A DNA stretch of 7,350 nucleotides from Lysobacteraceae bacterium (GCA_020201235.1 JAIVHD010000133.1:1-7350); one strand, 5' to 3'; positions 1 through 6,340 are shown, counted from the first letter of the stretch. Translations and numbers: made by a program. The notes: generated by a model not told the origin, from the letters alone.

Positions 1-775
1 GCGCATCACTACTGCAGGCCAGCGGAATATAGTGCTGGTCAGCGAACAAGCCCAGGCTTGGGTCGATACCAATCCAGCCGGCTCCAGGCAGATAGACGTC
101 AACCCATGCATGCAGTTCGTTTCCCTCGTCGAGTTCCGGATTGAACGCATATCCGCTGACGAAGCGGGCCGCCAGGCCCTGTGCCCGGAGCATGTGGATC
201 AGCATCCAGGATAAATCCCGACAGGACCCTTTGGCGGCGGAGTAGGTCTCCTCTGGACTCCACAGGTTATCTTCCTCCCGGACGATGTGCGCCCACTGTG
301 CATGAATGCTGGCGGTCAACCTATTGAGATAGGCGATCGGGTCGGTTGCTGAGTCGGCCAGGGTTTTGTCTGCAAACGCACGAACAGCCGGACTGGCGGT
401 TGTTTGCAGCGAAGGGTATAAAAGCGTTTCATCTCCGGGCGAGTACCTGAAAACGCGGTCTGCTCCGGGTTCGATCCGGTCTGCGAAGCTCTGGTTGATA
501 ATGAACGAAAACGGATTAAAGGCCCGAACCTCGACTTCGAACGCTGATTCGAGCTCGAGTGTTTCGGTCTTTCCGCTGAACCAGATCTGGAAGAACGGGT
601 TGCCCTCGATGCTGGAATGCTCCTGCATGCCCTCTGGTTCCGGATTGATATGAAGTTCGAAGCGTCGGGTCTCCAGATACGATCGTTGAAGAGGTTTCAG
701 CAGCAGGGTGTGTGGATTCAGTTCTACGGGTACGCTGTAATCGTACCGGGTCAGGTGAGCTATTTTTAGTTTCAT
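1..775 (-). CDS. Transglutaminase-like cysteine peptidase, 3' end cut by window edge
   Basis: Reading leftward from an ATG at 775, the frame stays open for 258 codons to the window edge, so the C-terminus is missing. The protein opens MKLKIAHLTRYDYSVPVE, typical of the bacterial transglutaminase N-terminal beta domain (residues about 1-90). A papain-like transglutaminase core follows. The catalytic Cys is C185 in GSCRDLSW, the His is H222 in ELHAWVDVYLP, and the Asp is D238 in GWIGIDPS, so the whole Cys-His-Asp triad is present in the usual order and spacing. There is no signal peptide or membrane segment, which suggests a cytoplasmic protein. Relatives (COG1305) often run to about 270-300 residues, so only a short tail is probably lost. 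Bacterial members are mostly uncharacterised proteases, amidases or crosslinkers, and the substrate cannot be inferred. An in-frame ATG at 781 is an alternative start. Neither start has a strong Shine-Dalgarno; a weak GGA precedes 775, and a stop lies just upstream. The gene is divergent from the oxygenase gene. Confidence 0.93.
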   Translation of the reverse strand, partial: MKLKIAHLTRYDYSVPVELNPHTLLLKPLQRSYLETRRFELHINPEPEGMQEHSSIEGNPFFQIWFSGKTETLELESAFEVEVRAFNPFSFIINQSFADRIEPGADRVFRYSPGDETLLYPSLQTTASPAVRAFADKTLADSATDPIAYLNRLTASIHAQWAHIVREEDNLWSPEETYSAAKGSCRDLSWMLIHMLRAQGLAARFVSGYAFNPELDEGNELHAWVDVYLPGAGWIGIDPSLGLFADQHYIPLACSSDA

Positions 776-837
776 GGTCATCCGTTTTGAACGTGCTCAG
801 GATCGTTTAGGCATGGTAGCGCCCCTGATCTATTCAG

Positions 838-853
838 AGGCTCCCGGGAGCCT
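838..853. repeat. Perfect 16-bp palindrome AGGCTCCCGGGAGCCT
   Basis: The sequence equals its own reverse complement over 16 bases, and the symmetry stops at the next base on each side. It lies 63 bases upstream of the transglutaminase ATG. As a hairpin it would have six pairs and a CCGG loop, followed on the plus strand by GTTTCCC, which is too short a T-run for a good terminator. A binding site for a dimeric repressor of the transglutaminase gene is possible but is inference only. Confidence 0.5.
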
Positions 854-1037
854 GTTTCCCGTCCTACTTGTGAGTGTATTCGTTTCTGCCGTCCTTCCTG
901 CTGCGGCACCGCCGGACCCGCATCTGCGGCATGTTGCCCGGTCACGCATCCTCACCGGACAGCCGAGTACGCGTGCGGCGCGGATCGTCGCGCCCCCAGC
1001 CAAGGCGCCTGGCGGCTTCTCCAATCGGCGGGGTGGT

Positions 1038-1081
1038 AAAAAAGCCGGGCCTAATTGAGCGTTAGGAAATGGCTGCCGGCT
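1038..1081 (-). terminator. Weak Rho-independent terminator candidate, minus strand
   Basis: On the minus strand AGCCGG (1081-1076) pairs with CCGGCT (1048-1043), enclosing a second stem, CCTAA with TTAGG (1066-1062 with 1054-1050), around a 7-base loop. Six T residues (1043-1038) follow directly. The stem is interrupted by an asymmetric internal loop (9 bases on one side, 1 on the other), which weakens it. No minus-strand gene lies immediately upstream, since the genes at 1142-2048 run the other way. It may be fortuitous or may stop antisense transcription towards the transglutaminase gene. Confidence 0.3.
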
Positions 1082-1141
1082 ACTTTCAATTGCCGGTCGT
1101 ATCGCCGACAATAGAGGCGTATCGAAGCGTACAGGCACATA

Positions 1142-1444
1142 ATGCGAGGCAAGGTCAAAAACCGGGTTCTATTCCAATCCAGGCGCTTGAGCATCTATCT
1201 GATCCGGTATTCGGCCGGCCACGAGATCATGTCCCACTTGGATATGGTGTCCGAGGGCCGACTGTACAAGTTGAACTGCGTACTGGTCAAGCCCAGTGCG
1301 GGTGGTGAATTTAGCTGTGACCGGGTTATTTTTAACCTGTTCGGGCGAATCATTTTATTTCGACCGGACCTGCACAAGCACCGGGTTTCCAGGATCAAGC
1401 GCGGGAGCCGCTGGTTATTGAGTTTTGCCCTGACGCGTCTGTGA
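1142..1444 (+). CDS. Small 2OG-Fe(II) oxygenase-like protein (100 aa)
   Basis: The translation matches the double-stranded beta-helix core of 2-oxoglutarate/Fe(II)-dependent oxygenases. H32-L33-D34 in SHLDMV supplies the HxD iron ligands and H80 in HKHRV the distal histidine. R90 in KRGSRWLLS sits where the arginine that salt-bridges 2-oxoglutarate is expected. The surrounding strands also fit: SIYLIRYSAG before the HxD, LYKLNCVLVKPSAGGEF after it, and RIILFRPD before the distal His. Such enzymes hydroxylate or otherwise oxidise a substrate while converting 2-oxoglutarate to succinate and CO2; the substrate here is unknown. At 100 residues it is minimal compared with usual family lengths of about 180-220. 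An in-frame stop at 1112-1114 rules out a longer frame, so it is either a naturally short form or an N-terminally truncated relic. The start follows a weak CAGG six bases upstream. The macro-domain gene follows after 100 bases on the same strand. Confidence 0.72.
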   Translation: MRGKVKNRVLFQSRRLSIYLIRYSAGHEIMSHLDMVSEGRLYKLNCVLVKPSAGGEFSCDRVIFNLFGRIILFRPDLHKHRVSRIKRGSRWLLSFALTRL

Positions 1445-1532
1445 TCCTGCGCAGGTGTTTCGCCTGTTGCGACATAATGTTCTGCAGCGCGCCCTGGTTG
1501 TTGATAGGCTGGCGCAGTCTGGACCTGCTTGC

Positions 1533-1538
1533 AAGGAG
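1533..1538 (+). promoter_or_regulatory. Strong Shine-Dalgarno AAGGAG of the macro-domain gene
   Basis: AAGGAG lies six bases before the ATG at 1545, an ideal spacing. It fixes this start and supports the plus strand as the coding strand over the long antisense frame covering the same DNA. Confidence 0.85.
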
Positions 1539-1544
1539 TGAGCA

Positions 1545-2048
1545 ATGTCGATCGAGCTCGTTATAGGCGATATCACTGAGCAACCTGACCTTGATGCCGT
1601 GGTCAACGCCGCCAACGCCCAATTGAAGTCGGGTGGCGGTGTCGCCGGCGCGATCCACCGGGCCGCCGGGCCTAAGCTGGCAGAAGCCTGCAGACCGCTG
1701 GGCCCAATCGAGCCCGGCCAGGCCGTGATCACCCAAGCGTTTGATCTGTCGAACCGGTACGTCATCCATGCGCTCGGACCGCGCTACGAGATCGATGAGC
1801 CGTCCGATCAACTGCTGGCCTTGGCTTACCGCAACGCGCTGAAGTGCTGTAGCGAAAAATCGCTGACTTCGGTGGGCTTCCCGGCCATTTCGGCCGGCGC
1901 GTTTGGTTTTCCGCTGGAAAAGGCGGCGCGCATCGCGGTGGAAACGGTTAAGGCGGAAGCGCCGGAGAGCCTGAACGTTCGCTTTGTGCTGTTCGACGAC
2001 GAAAGCCGCGCGGCATTCGCCGACCAGCTCGAACGCGCCGGTGGCTGA
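1545..2048 (+). CDS. Macro-domain protein (YmdB-like ADP-ribose-binding fold)
   Basis: This is a complete 167-residue stand-alone macro domain, close in length to E. coli YmdB. The fold's signatures occur in order: VIGDIT (residues 6-11), VVNAANAQLKSGGGVAGAIHRAAG beginning at residue 19 (cited by position: N21, N24, the G30-G32 loop), and the phosphate-binding loop FPAISAGAFGFP (112-123). Macro domains bind ADP-ribose, and YmdB-class members remove acetyl from O-acetyl-ADP-ribose or ADP-ribose from proteins in the cytoplasm. The Asn equivalent to YmdB N25 is kept (N24), but the residue equivalent to YmdB D35 is Ala (A34, in GGGVAGAI). That GGGVAGAI form also occurs in other macro families, so binding is likely while the YmdB-type catalytic mechanism is doubtful. 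The start is set by AAGGAG six bases upstream. The gene may share a transcript with the oxygenase gene 100 bases upstream. No partner ADP-ribosyltransferase (DarT-like) is visible. Confidence 0.93.
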   Translation: MSIELVIGDITEQPDLDAVVNAANAQLKSGGGVAGAIHRAAGPKLAEACRPLGPIEPGQAVITQAFDLSNRYVIHALGPRYEIDEPSDQLLALAYRNALKCCSEKSLTSVGFPAISAGAFGFPLEKAARIAVETVKAEAPESLNVRFVLFDDESRAAFADQLERAGG

Positions 2049-2508
2049 TTTACCCCGCCTCATCCACCACCGCTCCGTCACAAGGTGCCGGCAGGTGCCG
2101 TGGCTGGGGCGTTTCGTGACCGAGCGAAACGCCGCAGACGCTGGGCATTTAAGGGCCACAGCAGGTGGGGCGATAAATAGGGCGGGTTGAGCTGATTGGC
2201 AGCTATAGCCTCTGCGGCCGATCGTCGGAGCAGGCGGCGGCGAGCTGGCCGCAGGTCTCCCGTTTCCGCATTGTCGGCGTTGACCGACACGCTAACGGCA
2301 AACGGCCGGCGCGGGGAACCGCCGATGCCATCTCCGGCGGGTGCCAGCCGCAGATGAGCGCCGCTACGCTGGCTTTGCCTGAGTTCGCGCGATCTAGTGT
2401 GCCCCGTCGGACTTAGCGCTGATCTACTGCGGAAAAGCCGGATTGGGCCAGATTTCCCGCTCTTTTTCGTTAAACAGGCCCACAATTGGTCTCAAAAGAT
2501 CGAAAAAT
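2049..2508. other. Intergenic stretch upstream of the sensor gene, no recognisable gene
   Basis: About 460 bases lie between the macro-domain stop and the preferred sensor start. A 135-codon minus-strand frame (2078-2485) and short plus-strand frames exist, but their Arg/Ser/Ala-rich translations show no motif or domain. Visible structure includes a direct repeat of GGTGCCG (2084-2090 and 2094-2100), a 9-bp hairpin (2108-2133), and short inverted arms CCGCCG/CGGCGG (2319-2324, 2335-2340) and GCCAGC/GCTGGC (2343-2348, 2368-2373). The last 60 bases are AT-richer and probably hold the sensor promoter, but I cannot choose a -35/-10 pair with confidence. Confidence 0.55.
2108..2133. repeat. 9-bp inverted repeat (hairpin) downstream of the macro-domain gene
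   Basis: GGCGTTTCG (2108-2116) and CGAAACGCC (2125-2133) are perfect reverse complements separated by eight bases, starting 60 bases after the macro-domain stop. No T-run follows on either strand, so it is not a typical Rho-independent terminator. It could protect the 3' end of the mRNA or aid Rho-dependent termination. Confidence 0.55.
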
Positions 2509-5463
2509 ATGACTCGAACCGGTTTTTCCCTTGCAACGATTGATCAAGCCCGACAGACTGCCAGGCAGTTCATCAAGCAGGTCGGCATACTGCTGATCGC
2601 CTTGTGGTGGGCAATGCCGCAGTCAAATGGTCAGTCGGAGATCGGTAATTTCACGCATTACGGCGTCGAAGATGGTCTGCCGCAGAGCCAGGTTCGGGTC
2701 ATCCACCAGGATGCGACCGGTTATCTGTGGGTCGGAACGCAAGGCGGCCTTGGCCGATTCAACGGACGTGAGTTCAAGCGCTACTCATCGGCTGACGGTC
2801 TGGCAGGCAACCAGATCGGAAGCATCGTCGACGACCAGGCCGGAAGAATCTGGGTCGGTACCAACGTCGGGGTCTGCCGTCTTGAGAACGACTTCTTCGA
2901 ATGCGCCGAGTCGCCGCTCCTTCGGGGCCGGACGGTTCATGCGCTGGCCGTGGTCCAGGATCGCCTGTGGGTGGGCACTGACCGCGGCTTGATCCAACTG
3001 CGCCCGGCCGATATGTCGGTTGTGGATATCGGGTCGCCGGAGCCAACCTCGCCGCAACTGTTGCAGCAATCGATTCGGGCGCTGTCGTATGCCGGCAACG
3101 ATAAACTGTTTATCGGCACCGCTGCCGGACTGACCGCGCTCGATCTCGCGTCCGGCGAGGTCCGATCCATCGATCTGGCGCAAGGCAAGGACCCGGCGGT
3201 GGTCTCATTGCATGTCATTGGCGAGAATTTGTGGGCAGGCGGGGCCCTGATATACGGGTCCTACCGCGGGCTTTACCGAATGGATCCCGATTCCCACGGG
3301 GTCGGCCATCGTGTGCCGGATCTGGAGGAAGAAATCATCCGCTCGCTTTTTCTGGATCGTGAGGGTATCGTTTGGGCCGGCCACGACAACGGCCTCAGCA
3401 AACTCGCGCCAACGCGCTTTTTGGGCTACGACCAAAACAGCGGCCTATTGGCCGATTTCGTCCGCGCGCTGGCGCAGGATAGCGCCGGTCGCCTATGGCT
3501 GGGTACGCGGATCGGCGTCCAGGTCGTTCCGTTGCGCGCCGATGGACTTGCCCTAGACGATTCGTTGACCTTGACCCGCGCTGAGGGTTTGCCGAATGAC
3601 CGGATTTATGCAATCGAATTCCTGCCTGGCGACGGCTTCTTGCTGGCCACCAACGGCGGTGTTGTGCATTGGCGTGAGGGCAGTGGCGTCGTCGGCGGCT
3701 ACACCACGCTCGATGGCCTCCCAAGCAACCATGTCCGGTCGTTGCGTCGCGACTCGCGTGGCCGGCTGTGGATTGGTACCGTCGCCGGGGTGGCGTTTCT
3801 CGAAAACGGTAGGCTGATCACCGATCTTGCCGGGGAATTGTCCACCAGTTATCCATTGAACATCCGCGAAGACGAGCAAGGCTGGCTCTGGTTTGCGACT
3901 CGAGATCACGGTCTCTTGTTACTTTCGCCAGAAGGCGCGACCACCCGGCTGGACGCCTCGGACGGTTTCAGCGACCAGACCTTGTGGGATCTCGCGCCGG
4001 CGCATGGCGGCGGCATGTGGGTCGGCACCAATGGCGACGGTCTATTTCGTATTGGTGCCGACGGCAGTGTGGCCGAACAATTCACCGAGCGTGACGGCCT
4101 GGCCAACGATTTCGTATGGAGCGTGATCGTCGATGACTTGGGTCATGTGTGGGCCTACACCACCCGCGGGCTGAGCCGCTACGACGGCACACGCTTGTTT
4201 AACTACGGCAAAAGCGACGGACTGCTTCACCTCGAAGGTGGAGCGACCGGCGCGCTGAAGACGCAGGACGGGCGGTTGTGGTTCTCGTCCGTGGGCGGAC
4301 TTATGCAATTCAAGCCGCGCGACACTGCCACCGATGTGGCGCCGCCGCCGGTGCGGATCGAGACGGCCAGCGTAGATGGGACCGCAATCCAGCCCGGTGA
4401 ACGCCTGGCCCACGACCATTCGGCGGTCACGTTCGAATACGCCGCGTTCAGTTTCCAGAGCGAGACCGGCATCCGATATCGTTATCGACTGCTCGGCCTG
4501 AGCGAGGGCTGGCAGCCGCTCGGCGCTTACCGGCCCGTCACCTTCGCCAGGCTCGGGCGCGGCGACTACGAATTCCAGGTCCAGGCGACCAATCTGTCGG
4601 GAGATTGGAGCGCTGAGCCTGCGCGTTTCGCATTCAGTGTCGCCGCACCGCTCTGGCTCCAACCCTGGTTTATTGTATTTTTGGCATTGGCTCTGCTGAT
4701 GTTGGCGGTTCTGGCCTGGCAGTATCGGGTTCGCAGCCTTCACCGGTATTCGGCCCGACTCAGGGAGCAGGTCGGTAAACGAACCACCGAGCTCGAGCGC
4801 GCCAACCTCAAGCTGCGCGAGGCCGCGACCACGGATCTACTTACAGGGGTCAAGAATCGCCGGTTCTTGATCGAGCAGATCGGTCACGATATTTCATACT
4901 GCATCCGGCAGGGCAAGGAGTCGATCGGATTCCTGCTGATCGATCTCGACGGATTCAAGAAAATCAACGATGGGTACGGCCATCAGGCAGGAGACGCCGT
5001 CCTGACCGAGGTCACACAGGTGTTGATCGGCGTTGCGCGGGACTCGGACTATGTGATTCGCTGGGGCGGCGACGAGTTTCTCGTGGTTGCGCGCCATCGG
5101 CAAGCCGACGGGGCGTACTCGCTGGCCGACCGGATCATGGCCGCCTTTCGGCAGACGAAATTCTCGCCGGGTTCGCAGGTGAAAGCCCTCGATTGCCGCT
5201 GTTCAATCGGTGTCTGCGGTTTTCCGTTCGTGGCCAGCGACCCTGGACTGATTGATTGGGAGGAGGCGGTCGAGATTGCCGACTCCGCCGTCTACATGGC
5301 CAAGCGTAACGGCGGCGATTGCTGGGTCGGGATTTCGGCAACCGACCAGACGCAGATCGACAGTACTGCGGAGTTTCTGGACCGGCTGCGATCCGCACCC
5401 GAGCTTGTCGAAGCGAGCGGCCAAATTTCAATCCACGTCGGCGACGCCGATCTGTCTGCGTGA
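2509..5463 (+). CDS. Periplasmic two-component-regulator propeller sensor diguanylate cyclase
   Basis: This 984-residue inner-membrane protein should convert two GTP to c-di-GMP in response to an extracytoplasmic signal. Domains in order: a signal or anchor segment (hydrophobic core VGILLIALWWA at 25-35); about 13 Reg_prop repeats of the form D..G.lWvGT..GL (about 47-605), enough for two seven-bladed propellers; a Y_Y_Y domain (about 640-711); one membrane helix (about 720-738); a short coiled coil (about 745-772); and a GGDEF domain (775 to about 940). The catalytic motif GGDEF is intact at 853-857 and the metal-binding Asp is D812 in LIDLDGFKKIND. R844-x-x-D847 lies five residues before it, the standard inhibitory I-site spacing, so product inhibition is likely. 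A tail of about 40 residues follows. I prefer the ATG at 2509, just before the signal segment. An in-frame TTG at 2443 would add 22 residues to the n-region. The Shine-Dalgarno is weak. The ligand is unknown; propellers of this class are best known in Bacteroidetes hybrid sensors for polysaccharides. Confidence 0.95.
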   Translation: MTRTGFSLATIDQARQTARQFIKQVGILLIALWWAMPQSNGQSEIGNFTHYGVEDGLPQSQVRVIHQDATGYLWVGTQGGLGRFNGREFKRYSSADGLAGNQIGSIVDDQAGRIWVGTNVGVCRLENDFFECAESPLLRGRTVHALAVVQDRLWVGTDRGLIQLRPADMSVVDIGSPEPTSPQLLQQSIRALSYAGNDKLFIGTAAGLTALDLASGEVRSIDLAQGKDPAVVSLHVIGENLWAGGALIYGSYRGLYRMDPDSHGVGHRVPDLEEEIIRSLFLDREGIVWAGHDNGLSKLAPTRFLGYDQNSGLLADFVRALAQDSAGRLWLGTRIGVQVVPLRADGLALDDSLTLTRAEGLPNDRIYAIEFLPGDGFLLATNGGVVHWREGSGVVGGYTTLDGLPSNHVRSLRRDSRGRLWIGTVAGVAFLENGRLITDLAGELSTSYPLNIREDEQGWLWFATRDHGLLLLSPEGATTRLDASDGFSDQTLWDLAPAHGGGMWVGTNGDGLFRIGADGSVAEQFTERDGLANDFVWSVIVDDLGHVWAYTTRGLSRYDGTRLFNYGKSDGLLHLEGGATGALKTQDGRLWFSSVGGLMQFKPRDTATDVAPPPVRIETASVDGTAIQPGERLAHDHSAVTFEYAAFSFQSETGIRYRYRLLGLSEGWQPLGAYRPVTFARLGRGDYEFQVQATNLSGDWSAEPARFAFSVAAPLWLQPWFIVFLALALLMLAVLAWQYRVRSLHRYSARLREQVGKRTTELERANLKLREAATTDLLTGVKNRRFLIEQIGHDISYCIRQGKESIGFLLIDLDGFKKINDGYGHQAGDAVLTEVTQVLIGVARDSDYVIRWGGDEFLVVARHRQADGAYSLADRIMAAFRQTKFSPGSQVKALDCRCSIGVCGFPFVASDPGLIDWEEAVEIADSAVYMAKRNGGDCWVGISATDQTQIDSTAEFLDRLRSAPELVEASGQISIHVGDADLSA

Positions 5464-5522
5464 AAGAATTGGCAATTAGCACCGGATTATCAGCGCGCGG
5501 CGACGACCGGGTGTGAGCCTGT

Positions 5523-5540
5523 CGGCGCGAGACCGCGCCG
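5523..5540. repeat. GC hairpin between convergent genes
   Basis: CGGCGCG (5523-5529) and CGCGCCG (5534-5540) form a perfect 7-bp stem with the loop AGAC, in the short gap between the convergent ends of the sensor gene and the membrane-protein gene. Neither side has a T-run, so it is not a canonical terminator, although its position suits a role at the 3' ends of both transcripts. Confidence 0.5.
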
Positions 5541-5551
5541 CCGGAATTGGA

Positions 5552-6218
5552 TCAGCGGCGTGCGATTTCGAGCTGGTCCAGCAGCCCCTCCAGCAGCAGT
5601 GCGGCGCGGCGGCGCTTGTTGTTCATGCTGGTATGAACGAAGGCCGAGGCAATCGCGATTCCGCCGAGCGCGGCCGGTGCCAGCAGCAGCCAGCGCCAGG
5701 CACCGTCGAAAATGAATGGCACCAGCAGAAAAATGCCGGTGAACAAAAGCCCGAAGCCCCAGCCGGTGGATCTTGCTGGTCCAACTCGTGTCCGGTTCCC
5801 ACACCGATTCAGACGCGCGCAGCCGCACCGGCCGCATGCGCTCGTCGGAGCGCAAGCGGCGCTCGAAATCACGGTGGATTTCGCTTGGCTGCCCGCGCAT
5901 CACGCGCCGGATCCGGGCATGAGCCGGGCCGAGCACGCGGGCCAGCAACGGGTGTTCGGCCGGTGCCGGGGGCAGCAGTGAATCGGCCCGATACTCTGCC
6001 AAGGCCTGGCGTACGTATTCCGGGTCGAGCCGGACTTCCTGCCCAATCGCGAGAATTTCCGGCTCGCTGAGCGTGCGCCCGTCGACATCGCCGGCGGCAT
6101 GTTGCAGCACACTGGCCCGCGCGATGATGCGCTCGAGCTGGTCGACCGGTACATCGAACGGCGCGCCGGGTTTCGATTGGTGCAGCGTGTGGACGTTTTG
6201 TCTGGACTCTTCGGTCAT
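5552..6218 (-). pseudogene. Small membrane protein gene, frameshifted by one base
   Basis: The gene reads leftward from ATG 6218, with GGAG nine bases upstream; the ATG at 6233 lacks a Shine-Dalgarno. The first frame gives a soluble helical region (residues about 27-79, VDQLERIIARASVLQ and LSEPEILAIGQEV, then LDPEYVRQALAEY) and a basic segment to about residue 153. It then degenerates into Arg-rich sequence. The neighbouring frame (5872-5552) instead gives two clear membrane helices, FGLLFTGIFLLVPFIF and WRWLLLAPAALGG with IAIASAF, then a basic helical tail ending LEIARR and stop. Removing one G from the GGGG run (plus-strand CCCC at 5757-5760) joins them as HRLGFGLLFTG, giving a sensible 221-residue protein. 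It is therefore either a recent pseudogene or a homopolymer sequencing error. Left as it is, translation would run in the wrong frame to 5490 (stop at 5492-5490) and lack both helices. I do not recognise the function; the helical prefix followed by two membrane helices resembles uncharacterised bacterial membrane proteins. Confidence 0.75.
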
Positions 6219-6243
6219 CCCATCGGTCTCCATAGGTCAGGAT

Positions 6244-6263
6244 GTCCCGATGCTGTTCGGGAC
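6244..6263. promoter_or_regulatory. Inverted repeat GTCCCGA-N6-TCGGGAC, possible operator
   Basis: Perfect 7-bp arms (6244-6250 and 6257-6263) are separated by six bases, and the repeat ends 26 bases upstream of the membrane-protein start codon. It would overlap the transcription start of the weak promoter candidate at 6267-6293, a location that suits a repressor site or a hairpin in the 5' leader. No protein is known to bind it. Confidence 0.35.
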
Positions 6264-6266
6264 TAC

Positions 6267-6293
6267 CCATTAGCCAAGCAAGATCGGGGCCAA
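6267..6293 (-). promoter_or_regulatory. Weak sigma-70 promoter candidate for the membrane-protein gene
   Basis: On the minus strand, TTGGCC (6293-6288) could serve as -35 and TAATGG (6272-6267) as -10. The 15-base spacer is shorter than the preferred 17, and both boxes are imperfect. It lies in the right place, between the terminator at 6341-6374 and the start codon at 6218. Confidence 0.22.
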
Positions 6294-6340
6294 TCTGGAT
6301 CGGTGCGCGTTAATCGATTGATCTGGAATGATATTCCCCA

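Larger units (their letters stand above)
776..1141. other. Intergenic stretch without a convincing gene
   Basis: This 366-base gap separates the divergent transglutaminase and oxygenase genes. Open frames exist on both strands, but their translations are rich in Arg, Pro and Ala, show no motif, and look like chance frames in GC-rich DNA. The stretch holds a 16-bp palindrome (838-853) and a terminator-like structure on the minus strand (1038-1081). It must also contain promoters for both flanking genes, but I see no good -35/-10 pair for either. Confidence 0.6.

Noticed and set aside
366..653. 95-codon plus-strand open frame
   Set aside because: It lies antisense to the transglutaminase-like gene, whose complete Cys-His-Asp triad fixes the coding strand.
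774..1138. Overlapping plus and minus frames of about 95-100 codons
   Set aside because: Neither shows recognisable sequence. The two overlap each other on opposite strands and look like chance frames in GC-rich DNA.
1446..1455. CCTGCGCAGG palindrome right after the oxygenase stop, as a terminator
   Set aside because: Five pairs with no loop and only a short TGTTT after it. It is too weak to call and is expected by chance in GC-rich DNA.
1473..1478. CATAAT as a -10 box for the macro-domain gene
   Set aside because: No -35-like hexamer lies 16-18 bases upstream, so the evidence for a separate promoter is too thin.
1395..2159. 254-codon minus-strand open frame
   Set aside because: It lies antisense to the macro-domain gene, which has clear motifs and a strong Shine-Dalgarno. 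The antisense translation is Arg-rich and motif-free.
2078..2485. 135-codon minus-strand open frame in the gap before the sensor gene
   Set aside because: The translation is low in motif content, Arg/Ser/Ala-rich, with no convincing Shine-Dalgarno. I treat the region as non-coding, though a lineage-specific gene cannot be excluded by eye.
4042..4743. 233-codon minus-strand open frame
   Set aside because: It lies entirely antisense to the propeller and Y_Y_Y part of the sensor gene and shows no domain.
5513..6070. 185-codon plus-strand open frame
   Set aside because: It lies antisense to the frameshifted membrane-protein gene and is Ala/Arg/Gly-rich without motifs. The minus-strand halves give sensible helices.
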